Shown in pieces: positions 9,801-16,673 of a DNA stretch of 64,000 bases. The DNA lies in assembly GCF_000966195.1 (NCBI RefSeq), contig NZ_LAHL01000003.1, forward strand, positions 62,001 through 126,000, read 5' to 3'. The DNA is from Domibacillus robiginosus (GTDB lineage: Bacteria > Bacillota > Bacilli > Bacillales > Domibacillaceae). The translations under genes were made by a program, and so were the position numbers. Numbering within the stretch: the stretch's first letter is position 1; every line of letters begins with the position of its first letter. Under the pieces are notes generated by a model. That model ran no database searches. It worked only from the letters and a program-made list of their open reading frames with translations, and was not told where the DNA came from.

Positions 9801-10277
9801 GCAGCAAAAGAGGACACAGGTTACTTTATTGAAGTGTCACCGCTTATGTCAACAGGACCGAATCTGCAGCCGTATGAAGTAAAAGCAGGCGCAACGTACA
9901 ATGAACTGGCAGACGGTGATGCTAAAGTGGTCAACCATGTTCCAACAAGACCGCTGCCGCTCAAAACAGTGGACGGCAAATATGGAGCACGCGGCTATTT
10001 TAATGCCGGCGTATCTTTCGGAGATGTGGATCACTTTGTTTTAAATTTGGCCAAGCAGGGAACGGTTTCACTCACATTCTCAGCTGGAAAAAACCTGGAT
10101 GGTGTAATGGAAGTATACAATGCAAAAGGCGCGCTTGTGGCTTCTTTTGACCGCTATGGCAAAAATGATGAGGAACTAGCTTCATTGAATCTGCCAAAAG
10201 GAAAATACTTTATTGAACTGAGCGAAGCAAACGGAACAGCTTCAACAGCGCCATATGAATTAATCGTGAAAAAATAA
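6888..10277 (+). CDS. Secreted S8 subtilisin-like serine protease with PPC-type repeats
   Basis: A secreted protease of 1129 aa. The likely start is TTG at 6888 (GGGGGA seven bases upstream; the protein then begins MKKWQQIMAAAL); a GTG at 6870 would put non-signal residues in front. After a signal peptide ending near AWAE comes an inhibitor-like propeptide, then the S8 catalytic domain with Asp152 (AVVDGG), His184 (HGTHVAG) and Ser342 (GTSMASP). The C-terminal ~700 residues hold about five beta-sandwich segments of the bacterial pre-peptidase C-terminal type (for example DSDFFTLSV, DEDYYRFIP, DTDYYYFMN, DVDHFVLNL), plus an acidic stretch. It is likely extracellular or wall-associated; the substrate is unknown. 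Confidence 0.9.
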   Translation: MKKWQQIMAAALSASLLMPGAAWAEVPSSEKEAAYKAAQADKQVTDSQTLVIKYSKALPQSVHKKAGVTLLKRLSGLKYDVVRVPKSKKLSDVIRVYKERSEVVAVTPSIQYKAFADKPDPKAVKMDHLAMLNMGKALSYAGKHNVTIAVVDGGIDYKHPDLKANLLKPYNVANPARNPVRDLHGTHVAGIIASEKNNGLGGYGVFPNAKILPVDVFNGSMGANDFTIAEGITYSVDQGADVINLSLGGFMPSPVVEEAIQYAIDSGVVVVAAAGNEATDQYSYPAAYPGVISVGNINGSKTLSESSNYGSSVDVVAPGENIYSTSYDSESGSKFERLTGTSMASPMVAAAAGLLKSKYPNLTAFEIEYILEQTATDLGEKGYDLTYGNGLINPLNALKFDPKKLPKRPDGSGEAILKTAKEIKSGKQSFTGTFKSPETMHWFKASVAEGQHIQMVLDGSKGYDYAMELYFVPEEGDPEYLRDVDHTRASGQEGYLYTAAQDGTLVIGVKDTNGNYSAAGKSTFTLQAEKRGALTPDQATYEEPVAIGSLPYTKNDFTLYSGEEDMPDSDFFTLSVEEKKLVSLSVSALPGVNSAINVYVGEGEEEYSIVDGDTQPMNKGETISFQAMPDTEYRIEVTNSTFGEDILLNSIIDLLGLTVTTMSELVVGESAVPYTFKVEERTIPADEDGLPEEETLEEEFSDGNLTIEEYGEMKEDELIDGEKEADSSSILQKALSYTPGSSKKGYFQFGYDEDYYRFIPTENGIYSFKASQENEGNASVVLMELDQETGELIPISESSGEMDMLAALLGGPVGSGGMNVALTKNKTYVVSVYNNLENASADPYKLTSKRVANMPPEKDNDQNAAEEGLNIKAGKAVQNYFVHTGDTDYYYFMNEGKPRVYTLDIVESALTAAQKASIPRELRPGHIFTGAMYEDTNGDKVLDEEELNRVTPFGPDPFTMMITETNIHTSFAAKEDTGYFIEVSPLMSTGPNLQPYEVKAGATYNELADGDAKVVNHVPTRPLPLKTVDGKYGARGYFNAGVSFGDVDHFVLNLAKQGTVSLTFSAGKNLDGVMEVYNAKGALVASFDRYGKNDEELASLNLPKGKYFIELSEANGTASTAPYELIVKK

Positions 10278-10279
10278 AA

Positions 10280-10308
10280 AAAGCAGAGGGCTAGGAGCCC
10301 TCTGCTTT
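10280..10308. terminator. Bidirectional terminator between S8 and M14 peptidase genes
   Basis: Perfect 13-bp stem AAAGCAGAGGGCT with a three-base loop between convergent genes. Confidence 0.9.
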
Positions 10309-11920
10309 ATTGTGTTTGATTCGCCAGCATAAGGCCGACGGAGTTGTTTTGCTTCCAAATGCTTGAGAAGTAAATAAGCGGGACGGGACGGTTGCCGACA
10401 TAAGGAGATATCTCGATTGTCAGGCCTGGCTTTTGTTCATTTTGAATAAACCAGTCGGTATAGCCGCCCCCGCTTGGATTGGACTGTGGTGCTACCAGGC
10501 TGTAGCCGGTTTTCTGGCTTACTCGCTTTGCCAGGGCAAGGTCGCGTGATTTACGGGCGCCCGACTGATGAAAATGCCAGTAAATAATTTGTCCAGAGCT
10601 ATGATAAGCGGCGCTCGCTTTAAAGGAGTGCTTGAGTGTAAAGTCATACATGGCTTTTGCTTCCGGTTCACTGAGCGGGGCTGGGCCTTTATAATTTTGC
10701 GAGGAAGGCTTGCCAGGATCACAGCAAATGCTGCGCCAATTCGCTGGATACTGCCGGTTCAAATCTACACCGCGTACATTTGCTTTCCAGGCAGCAAAGT
10801 TCGCGCTGCCGCCATTCAACTTTAAAATAGCTGCTTTGTTTTTAGCACTGTCTGCTCCAAGCTGTACGAGGGAGACGCCATCCGGATTAACCATCGGCAC
10901 AAAGTAAATGGATGTTTTTTGCAAAAGAGACCGTACAGAATAGCCGTTCATAAATCCATTTGTTTGAAACAAGTGAGCGTATTGATCGGCCATTTCCATC
11001 ACGACATTGGTTGTCATATGCTCACGTGCATGGTGTGATGCATTGATCAGCACTTCCTCCTTGCCAGTACCCAGCTTTAGCGCATATAAATCTCGGCCAT
11101 CCACCGATTTGCCTATTACTTCAAGAGAAGCAATATCCGGATGCCAAAGGACAAGCTCTTTTAAATCCTGTACCATTTGTTTATAGGTAATGGTTTTAAA
11201 AGGATCTACATAATTGCCGCTGTACAAAATCATATCTGTTTTGCGGATATAAGCTGTCCGGCCACCGATATCGACAATGTAATAGTCACGGTAAGCAGCA
11301 CGCGTGTAAAGAGCAGTGCCTGCTTGAAGGCGGCCGAGTGACGTCAGCTGGCCGTTTTTGGAATAAAGGAGGTCAACCGTTTTCCGAGTTCTTGCCTGGT
11401 TTTTAAACGCATAACCGGGCTGTACGCCGCCGGCGAGAGAAGCCTTTGATAAGTATGTGACAGCGGCTTCTGACACGTAAGCAGTAGTACCGCCAAACTC
11501 AAACGACACGTACCCGTTTTCAGCCCCGGTTTTTTTGAATATTTCACCTGTTAAAAGGCGCCCCGTTTTCACGTAAGCTCCGTTTTGCTTTTTGAACATC
11601 TCTGCATCTGTTTCGATTCGAATATAAGGACTGGCTGAGTCTGTCTGCTCATGATTTTCTATTAATAAGTCATCTTTTGCGATAAACCCATTGATGCCTT
11701 GCCAGGAAACCCTTATTCTCGTTTCCTGTTCTTCTATTACCTTCACATTGGTATGGGCGGGAATAGGTGTCAGCACCGCCTGCTGGTCAGGAGAAGAAGG
11801 CGGCGTGTAAATGGTTGTATCCACTCGTGTGAGCAAATACGAAGCGGCCTGTGCAGCCACGGGTGGTACAAGAGTGCTTAACAGCAGGCAAATAAGAAAA
11901 ATAGGCAGCCGTTTTTTCAT
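10307..11920 (-). CDS. Secreted M14 zinc carboxypeptidase
   Basis: An exported M14 metallopeptidase. The start chosen is ATG at 11920 (537 aa), five bases after GGAGG; an upstream in-frame TTG at 11932 has no better site. The protein opens with a signal peptide (KKRLPIFLICLLLSTLVPPV), then SH3-like wall-binding segments up to about residue 230, then the M14 domain: HAREH (zinc ligands), NPDGV, GVDLNRQYPANW, a third zinc histidine in AAYHSSGQ, and the catalytic Glu in LTIEISP. Such enzymes may trim peptidoglycan peptides (gamma-D-glutamyl-diaminopimelate endopeptidase type) or proteins. It is adjacent to a repeat-split terminator on its 5' side. Confidence 0.88.
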   Translation of the reverse strand: MKKRLPIFLICLLLSTLVPPVAAQAASYLLTRVDTTIYTPPSSPDQQAVLTPIPAHTNVKVIEEQETRIRVSWQGINGFIAKDDLLIENHEQTDSASPYIRIETDAEMFKKQNGAYVKTGRLLTGEIFKKTGAENGYVSFEFGGTTAYVSEAAVTYLSKASLAGGVQPGYAFKNQARTRKTVDLLYSKNGQLTSLGRLQAGTALYTRAAYRDYYIVDIGGRTAYIRKTDMILYSGNYVDPFKTITYKQMVQDLKELVLWHPDIASLEVIGKSVDGRDLYALKLGTGKEEVLINASHHAREHMTTNVVMEMADQYAHLFQTNGFMNGYSVRSLLQKTSIYFVPMVNPDGVSLVQLGADSAKNKAAILKLNGGSANFAAWKANVRGVDLNRQYPANWRSICCDPGKPSSQNYKGPAPLSEPEAKAMYDFTLKHSFKASAAYHSSGQIIYWHFHQSGARKSRDLALAKRVSQKTGYSLVAPQSNPSGGGYTDWFIQNEQKPGLTIEISPYVGNRPVPLIYFSSIWKQNNSVGLMLANQTQ

Positions 11921-12002
11921 TGTATCCTCCAATATATAGGTTATTTACCTCTATTTTAACAGGTTTACAGAATGAAAGAATCCTAATTTGCAAATAAAAA
12001 AA

Positions 12003-12022
12003 AGACGCTTTTGCAAGCGTCT
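12003..12022 (-). terminator. Terminator hairpin copy next to repeat element F
   Basis: Perfect stem AGACGCTT / AAGCGTCT with a TTGC loop, preceded by A8 (T-tract on the minus strand). It terminates the yknX-like gene from the far side of the inserted element. Confidence 0.75.
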
Positions 12023-12172
12023 CAGGCTGTTGACAAACGCTCACTTTCAGCGTCACTTGCCGGCTGTGAATGCTCATGACCCCAAAAAGGTCACTCCGCT
12101 CCCCAGCCGGCAGCGTTCCTTGAAAGCCAAACGTTTTCAATCAGCCTGCTTTCTAACTTTGTCTCCAATCTC
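12023..12172. mobile_element. Group I MITE-like element F (150 bp)
   Basis: Non-coding. The left end CAGGCTGTTGACAAA and right end TTTGTCTCCAATCTC are imperfect inverted repeats related to the CAGACTGTAGACAAA termini of the IS1182-type element at 60078. It lies between two related terminator hairpins (12003-12022 and 12173-12192). The interior has a GC-rich inverted repeat around CGGCTG and CAGCCGG. Confidence 0.55.
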
Positions 12173-12192
12173 AGATGCTTTCAAAAGCGTTC
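12173..12192 (-). terminator. Degenerate second hairpin copy next to element F
   Basis: AGATGCTT..AAGCGTTCT followed by T5. It resembles the hairpin at 12003-12022 but carries a mismatch and a small bulge. Confidence 0.45.
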
Positions 12193-12195
12193 TTT

Positions 12196-13446
12196 TTAAG
12201 ATAAAAAGCCCATAAGCGCGTATTTCATTTTTTCTGTACGGGACAGCTCATTCCATGGCTTCTTTTTGATGTGGTCCGTGTCAATAGGTGTAATAAAAGG
12301 CCCGCGTTTCATAATCAAGCTGTACGGATCAATTACAATGGCTTCACCGGCTTCTACACCCTTTGTTACCTGGTATACGCCATCTACGTGAAGCCCGGTT
12401 TCAATACGTCGGCGTTCAAGAAGACCTTCCCGATTCATGATCACTGCATATGATTTCTTGTTTTTCTTTAAAATGGCTGTGTTCGGAATCGTGACAGCAT
12501 CCGGCTGTTGCTCCGTGATCACTTTCACATTGGCTTTTAAGCCGGGATACAGGTCACTTGATTCCGCGCCCGTGAGCTGAGCGGAATATGGATACAAGCT
12601 TTTTCGCTTTACCGATGGCTCTTCTTCTGGGTAGGTGCTTACAGATCCGAGAGAGCCGTTAAACTGCTCGAGCGTTGTATCGACGGTGACTTCAACTGTC
12701 TGACCGGTCTGGGCGAGAGCTACTTGTTTTTCATCAAACACACCCTGCACAGCGGGAACAGATGAATTGATGATCATCACCGGGTTGTTTAAGCTCGTAT
12801 CAATTTTCTTTACGTAGCCTTCATTCGTGCTTTTAACAGTCAAATCGCTTTTTTTCGATTCCTGGGCCGCAATCAGTGTATCGTACTTTTTCACTTCTTC
12901 CTGCAGCTTTTGTTTTTCTGTTTCCTGCTGCAGAATGCTTTCTTCTACACTCGTACTGGCGTCGCCGCTCTGGATAATCGTTGTATTGCTGTCGCTGTTT
13001 AAAGAATTGTTTGTATCGGTTGACTCGTTTTCTTCATTTTCCGCCTGGGAAAGCAGAAGACGCAGCTGGCTTAATTGATTATCAATTAAAGAGATTTGCT
13101 GCTGAGTCTGGTCTTTTTCTGCTGTTAAGCGGGCGATCTCTTCATCTACTACATCAGAAGAGTACGTAAATAAATCCGTACCGGGCTGAATCGCATCGCC
13201 TTCTTTTACAAGCACCTGCTCAAGAGATCCTTTGCTTTCATCGAAGTAAATCGGATATTCATCGGAAGGAACCACAACGCCTTCTGCGGAAAATGCTTCA
13301 ACGACGTCCCCTGTTTCGGAGCGGTCCCAATCTGTCAGCCATTCGGTCCGGTCTGCTTTGCTGTCTTCTTTGAAAATTAAGTATAAATTACCGGCGATTA
13401 CAACAGCACTCGCCGCAAGCCATACTTGCTTTTTTATTTTTTTCAT
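12196..13446 (-). CDS. HlyD/YknX-like membrane fusion protein
   Basis: A 416-aa periplasmic-adaptor-type protein: N-terminal membrane anchor (VWLAASAVVIAGNLYLIF), split biotinyl-lipoyl-like region, a coiled coil around residues 95-200 (KDQTQQQISLIDNQL and EQEVKKYDTL-type heptads), then beta-barrel domains. The start ATG at 13446 follows GAGGTGA; a GTG at 13455 is less well placed. In Gram-positives such proteins (YknX, YtrF, MacA relatives) partner an ABC ATPase and permease, but neither follows here: the next gene downstream is the unrelated M14 peptidase. The yknW-like gene lies 22 bp upstream, as in yknWXYZ. The partner transporter must be encoded elsewhere or lost. Confidence 0.8.
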   Translation of the reverse strand: MKKIKKQVWLAASAVVIAGNLYLIFKEDSKADRTEWLTDWDRSETGDVVEAFSAEGVVVPSDEYPIYFDESKGSLEQVLVKEGDAIQPGTDLFTYSSDVVDEEIARLTAEKDQTQQQISLIDNQLSQLRLLLSQAENEENESTDTNNSLNSDSNTTIIQSGDASTSVEESILQQETEKQKLQEEVKKYDTLIAAQESKKSDLTVKSTNEGYVKKIDTSLNNPVMIINSSVPAVQGVFDEKQVALAQTGQTVEVTVDTTLEQFNGSLGSVSTYPEEEPSVKRKSLYPYSAQLTGAESSDLYPGLKANVKVITEQQPDAVTIPNTAILKKNKKSYAVIMNREGLLERRRIETGLHVDGVYQVTKGVEAGEAIVIDPYSLIMKRGPFITPIDTDHIKKKPWNELSRTEKMKYALMGFLS

Positions 13447-13468
13447 TGTAGTCACTCACCTCTTTTCT

Positions 13469-14131
13469 TTAAAACAGATTTTCCACCTGGATTGATGTAA
13501 ACAATGTCGCTAAAATCCAAAACGCGATACCCGACAAGAGAACCATAAGAAAAACGAAAAGAGGTTTTCTTGCTTCAGACGCGCGTAAAAAGCGGTATTG
13601 AATCACTAGAATCCAAATCTGAAAAATCGTAATAAAGCTGAAAAAACGAATGGCAATGGCACTATCTGTTGCGTACTGAGCGACAACACCAAGTGAGAAA
13701 GGTGATGAGTCGCGCGGAATAGAAAAAAACACATTCCAGATAATCAAAAGGGCAAATTCAAGCAGGTAGATTGAAAAAGCCACACATTGCAAGGCAACAA
13801 GCTTTTTAAACTCTAATTCTAAAAACGTCCAAAATAAAAGAGCCGGCACAAAGATGTAGAAAAGGGGAAGCAATAAGCCGGCAAGGCCAGCGCCTCCTGT
13901 AAATAGTAGTTTCAGCCATTCATATGTATACATATCGGATTCGGCCATATAAGCAGATATGCCTTCGCTTTGTATACCTAGTGCACCGGCAAGCAGAGAC
14001 AAAAGCACACTGACGAGTACTAAGAGTGAAAACTTTATCCATAAACCGCGAATTTTTTCGGCCTGTGACAGCTGCGCGAGTTCATGGGAGGTGCGAAACA
14101 GCCCTTTTAAAAGCTGAAGCCGATAAGCCAT
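13469..14131 (-). CDS. Polytopic membrane protein, YknW-like (Yip1 family)
   Basis: A 220-aa protein with about five hydrophobic helices. Start MAYRLQLLKG at 14131 is chosen because GGGAGA lies eight bases upstream; upstream ATGs at 14170 and 14146 have weaker sites. Composition and position directly before a YknX-like adaptor match B. subtilis YknW, a Yip1-type protein needed for assembly of the YknWXYZ transporter that protects from the SdpC toxin. That role is established for YknW; its transfer to this gene is inference. The two genes form a minus-strand operon. Confidence 0.65.
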   Translation of the reverse strand: MAYRLQLLKGLFRTSHELAQLSQAEKIRGLWIKFSLLVLVSVLLSLLAGALGIQSEGISAYMAESDMYTYEWLKLLFTGGAGLAGLLLPLFYIFVPALLFWTFLELEFKKLVALQCVAFSIYLLEFALLIIWNVFFSIPRDSSPFSLGVVAQYATDSAIAIRFFSFITIFQIWILVIQYRFLRASEARKPLFVFLMVLLSGIAFWILATLFTSIQVENLF

Positions 14132-14291
14132 TTTAAAATCTCCCATCAAAATAGAATAAATAAAGATCAATTTTCATTATATACAACTATTGATATATGA
14201 ACCAATAATATTCTAACATTATTGGTCTATTTTTAATTTTTCAGAATTATTAAACGATTGAAATGTGAATGTAATATAACGAACATCCTAG

Positions 14292-14308
14292 TGTAATAGT
14301 CTTGAAAT
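14292..14308 (+). promoter_or_regulatory. WalR-like box upstream of the first LysM-3D gene
   Basis: TGTAAT, five bases, TGAAAT: one mismatch to the WalR consensus TGTWAH-N5-TGTWAH. B. subtilis yocH, which has the same domain layout as the gene downstream, is a known WalRK target. Confidence 0.45.
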
Positions 14309-14359
14309 AGAATCATGTTACAATCAATCTCGTGTTACAAAACTAGGGGGTAATGATAC

Positions 14360-14911
14360 GTGAAAAAAATGGCCATGTCTTTTCTTGCTGCAATGATGAT
14401 TTTCTCAGCTTCTGCGGCACAAGCAGCCGCCGCAACTCACACTGTTCAAAAAGGGGACACGCTTTACAACATTTCAAAACGTTACAGTACGTCAGTGGAT
14501 CAAGTGAAGAAGTGGAACAACCTTTCCTCTAATACCATTAAAGTTGGACAAAAGCTTTCTATTGGCAGCACGGCAGCCGCAAGCTCAAAACCGGCGCCAT
14601 CATCAAATACGAGCAATGTGAAAAAAGAAATTACCGTTAAGTCAACGGCTTATACAGCTTACTGCAGTGGATGCTCTGGCGTTACTGCAACAGGCATTAA
14701 CTTAAAGAAAAACCCAAATGCAAAAGTGATTGCTGTGGATCCGAAAGTGATTCCGCTTGGTACGAAGGTATATGTTGAAGGCTACGGAGAAGCAGTTGCC
14801 GGCGATACAGGCGGCGCAATTAAAGGAAATAAAATTGATGTGCATATGTCAACGAAGCAAAAAGCAAAAAACTGGGGCGTGCGCACTGTAAAAGTGAAAA
14901 TTTTAAAATAG
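14360..14911 (+). CDS. LysM-3D domain cell-wall hydrolase, YocH-like (copy 1)
   Basis: An exported protein of 183 aa: signal peptide ending at AQAAAA, one LysM domain (THTVQKGDTLYNISKRYSTS, residues ~26-70), a Ser/Pro linker, and a C-terminal 3D domain (YTAYCSGCSGVTATG, VIAVDPKVIPLGTKVYVEG, AGDTGGAIKGNKIDV) with the conserved aspartates of the MltA/endoglucanase-like fold. B. subtilis YocH, with this architecture, is a muralytic protein. The start follows CTAGGGGG. The paralogue at 15266 is next door in the same direction. A WalR-like box lies upstream and a strong terminator follows. Confidence 0.9.
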   Translation: MKKMAMSFLAAMMIFSASAAQAAAATHTVQKGDTLYNISKRYSTSVDQVKKWNNLSSNTIKVGQKLSIGSTAAASSKPAPSSNTSNVKKEITVKSTAYTAYCSGCSGVTATGINLKKNPNAKVIAVDPKVIPLGTKVYVEGYGEAVAGDTGGAIKGNKIDVHMSTKQKAKNWGVRTVKVKILK

Positions 14912-14914
14912 TCG

Positions 14915-14949
14915 AAAAGGGAGCTGGTGGAAACCAGTTCCCTTTTTTG
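14915..14949 (+). terminator. Terminator of the first LysM-3D gene
   Basis: Stem AAAAGGGAGCTGG / CCAGTTCCCTTTT with a six-base loop and T6. Confidence 0.9.
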
Positions 14950-15084
14950 TTTTTAACTGGGTGCTTTATGTCAGAGTTATTACGAATTCGAAGTAATGGC
15001 TTTCTTGTAACATTTACGTCACATTCCAACATAGAAGCGTAACGTCCTTTTAAAAACATTACATTGCTTGGCGTGTTACAATGA

Positions 15085-15265
15085 ATCTCGTTAGGCCGGA
15101 GAGTACCGGCTGGTCAAGAGGAACCGAATCCTCAATCAAGCGTTTATGGCGCTTTTATATAAATTAGCTGTTGTCCCTACAGTCACGGAGAAACAAAGCG
15201 TTAAAAACTCTTGCGTACGTGTGCTTTGTCACACCGGCAGGAACATTCCAGGAGGTTTTTTTATT
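15085..15265 (+). promoter_or_regulatory. Long structured leader of the second LysM-3D gene
   Basis: About 180 nt between a core promoter-like GTTACAAT (15075) and the start codon. Consecutive hairpins are visible: GCCGG..CCGGC (15095-15110), GAGGA..TCCTC (15117-15132), AAGCG..CGCTT (15138-15154), and a later AACAAAGCG..TGCTTTGT pairing. The ribosome binding site AGGAGG is at 15250. The known c-di-AMP (ydaO) core (GUAGGG with CAGCUAACC) is absent and only CTCGTTAGG recalls the M-box, so no known riboswitch class can be named. Confidence 0.45.
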
Positions 15266-16030
15266 ATGAAAAAGCATATCATGGCACTAGCAGCAACAAC
15301 AGTAATTGGCGGAGGCGCATTCGGCACCGCTGCATCAGCTAGCACATATACAATACAACAAGGCGATACATTATGGAGCATTTCCCAAAAAACGGGTACA
15401 ACTGTTGAACAATTAAAAGCAGCCAACGGTCTTTCATCTAATATGATTTACGCGGGCTCCACTCTTCAAACATCCGGCTCAGCGTCAGGCGGCGGTACAG
15501 CACAGGCTTCTTCGAACGGTACATACACGGTTAAAGCGGGCGACACGCTGTTTAAAATCGCTACAGCACATGGGATTTCAGTGAGCTCACTAAAATCAAT
15601 TAACGGTCTTTCATCAAACATGATTTACCCTGGTGATCGGTTGTCAACAAACGGTTCTGCGGCACCGGCAAAGGCAGCGCCAGCACAGCAGGCAACAACT
15701 CAAGCAGCTGCTGAGCCAGCACAAGCAGCACCACAGAGCGGCAAAACGTTAACGGTGACAGCTACAGCATACACTGCACAGTGCGCGGGCTGCTCAGGCG
15801 TAACAGCAACGGGTATTGACCTTAACAATAATCCAAACAAAAAAGTAATTGCGGTTGACCCGAACGTGATTCCGCTTGGTTCGCGCGTATACGTTGAAGG
15901 CTACGGCGAAGCGATTGCCGGTGACACGGGCGGCGCAATCAAAGGAAATAAAATTGATCTTCACGTACCAAACAACGATGCAGCATACAGCTGGGGCGTG
16001 CGTACAGTTAACGTAACCATTCTCGATTAA
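15266..16030 (+). CDS. LysM-3D domain cell-wall hydrolase, YocH-like (copy 2)
   Basis: A 254-aa exported protein starting at ATG 15266 (MKKHIMALAATT), eleven bases after AGGAGG. Earlier in-frame starts would place the signal peptide internally. Signal peptide, two LysM domains (STYTIQQGDTLWSISQ and GTYTVKAGDTLFKIAT), an Ala/Pro/Gln-rich linker and a C-terminal 3D domain nearly identical to the neighbour's (YTAQCAGCSGVTATG, VIAVDPNVIPLGSRVYVEG). It is a tandem duplicate of the 14360 gene that has gained or kept a second LysM. Expected role: wall binding and peptidoglycan cleavage at the cell surface. It has a long leader and its own terminator. Confidence 0.9.
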   Translation: MKKHIMALAATTVIGGGAFGTAASASTYTIQQGDTLWSISQKTGTTVEQLKAANGLSSNMIYAGSTLQTSGSASGGGTAQASSNGTYTVKAGDTLFKIATAHGISVSSLKSINGLSSNMIYPGDRLSTNGSAAPAKAAPAQQATTQAAAEPAQAAPQSGKTLTVTATAYTAQCAGCSGVTATGIDLNNNPNKKVIAVDPNVIPLGSRVYVEGYGEAIAGDTGGAIKGNKIDLHVPNNDAAYSWGVRTVNVTILD

Positions 16031-16050
16031 TCATTATATACCCTGTTTGA

Positions 16051-16083
16051 AAAAAACCGGCCGTAATAAAGGCCGGTTTTTTT
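16051..16083 (+). terminator. Terminator after the second LysM-3D gene
   Basis: AAAAAACCGGCC..GGCCGGTTTTTT with an eight-base loop. Repeat element B begins directly after the T-run; no second hairpin copy was found on its other side. Confidence 0.9.
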
Positions 16084-16435
16084 CATTTCGTTGAAATAGG
16101 ATGTTGTCCGACTGCATCATCCTCAAAATTTACATGTGTAGTGACCGTTCTTAGGCGAAGTATAGAAAGAGCAGCATTTGCGGGGCTCCGCTTTCCAGGG
16201 AGCAGGCGTTGAGCTAGTCTTTCAGGAGTCTCCGCCTCGCGCCTGCCGCTCTTGTAGGATGAAAGGAATTCAGTGAAGTCTTGTATGATTCCCTTTCTTT
16301 TCTGGAAAGAATAGAAAAAACCCTTTTAACCTCTCTGTTTTTGAAAAGGGGAGGCTTTCGGGCAAGCTAAAAAAGAAACACGCCCTATATACTTTTTGAA
16401 AAACGAATTTCCTTTTGACCTCTTTGTTTTTCTTT
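16084..16435 (+). mobile_element. Group II repeat element B
   Basis: Left end CATTTCGTTGAAATAGGATG and right end GACCTCTTTGTTTTTC match the ends of elements at 24671 and 42092. The interior shares GGCTCCGCTTTCCAGGG and GGAGTCTCCGCC with them. The right flank runs into another structured region instead of a second terminator copy, so this copy may be truncated or rearranged. Non-coding. Confidence 0.65.
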
Positions 16436-16452
16436 ATCAGATTTAAAGCGAG

Positions 16453-16586
16453 GCGGCAGGGCGCTGCGTTTTTGGGCCTACAGGATGTAGGATACAAAGG
16501 CGTTGTGACGGTCTGGACGACCTAGTCGGGCGAATGCCACAGGACGTGGCAGGTTTGAAGCGCGACAGCAGGACGCTGCGCTTTTA
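16453..16586 (+). ncRNA. Array of five short hairpins with GGA-type loops (candidate CsrA-binding RNA)
   Basis: Five consecutive hairpins: GCGG-CAGGGCG-CTGC (16453), CCTA-CAGGATG-TAGG (16477), GGTC-TGGAC-GACC (16510), GCCA-CAGGACG-TGGC (16536) and CAG-CAGGACG-CTG inside AGCG/CGCT (16559-16582), the last followed by TTTT. The loops are nearly constant while the stems differ yet still pair. CsrA recognises ACARGGAUGU with GGA in a hairpin loop, and an array of such hairpins is the design of CsrB/RsmZ RNAs. csrA is encoded at 58194. No clear promoter is seen. Alternative: a palindromic repeat cluster without RNA function, or an untranslated leader of the yrzF-like gene. Confidence 0.45.
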
Positions 16587-16673
16587 GCCTTTAAACCTTT
16601 TCTTTTGTGCAAATGAATCGTTTTTGGGGGCCTGCCCGTATATAATAGAAGAAAGAAGAAATGAGGAGTGAGC

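Noticed and set aside
15085-15265. c-di-AMP (ydaO) riboswitch or M-box before the second LysM-3D gene
   Set aside because: The ydaO core GUAGGG plus CAGCUAACC is absent in the right order and strand, and only CTCGTTAGG matches the M-box start. Kept as an unclassified leader.
14292-15266. WalR box before the second LysM-3D gene
   Set aside because: Only single half-sites or an 11-bp spacing were found, not the N5 spacing.
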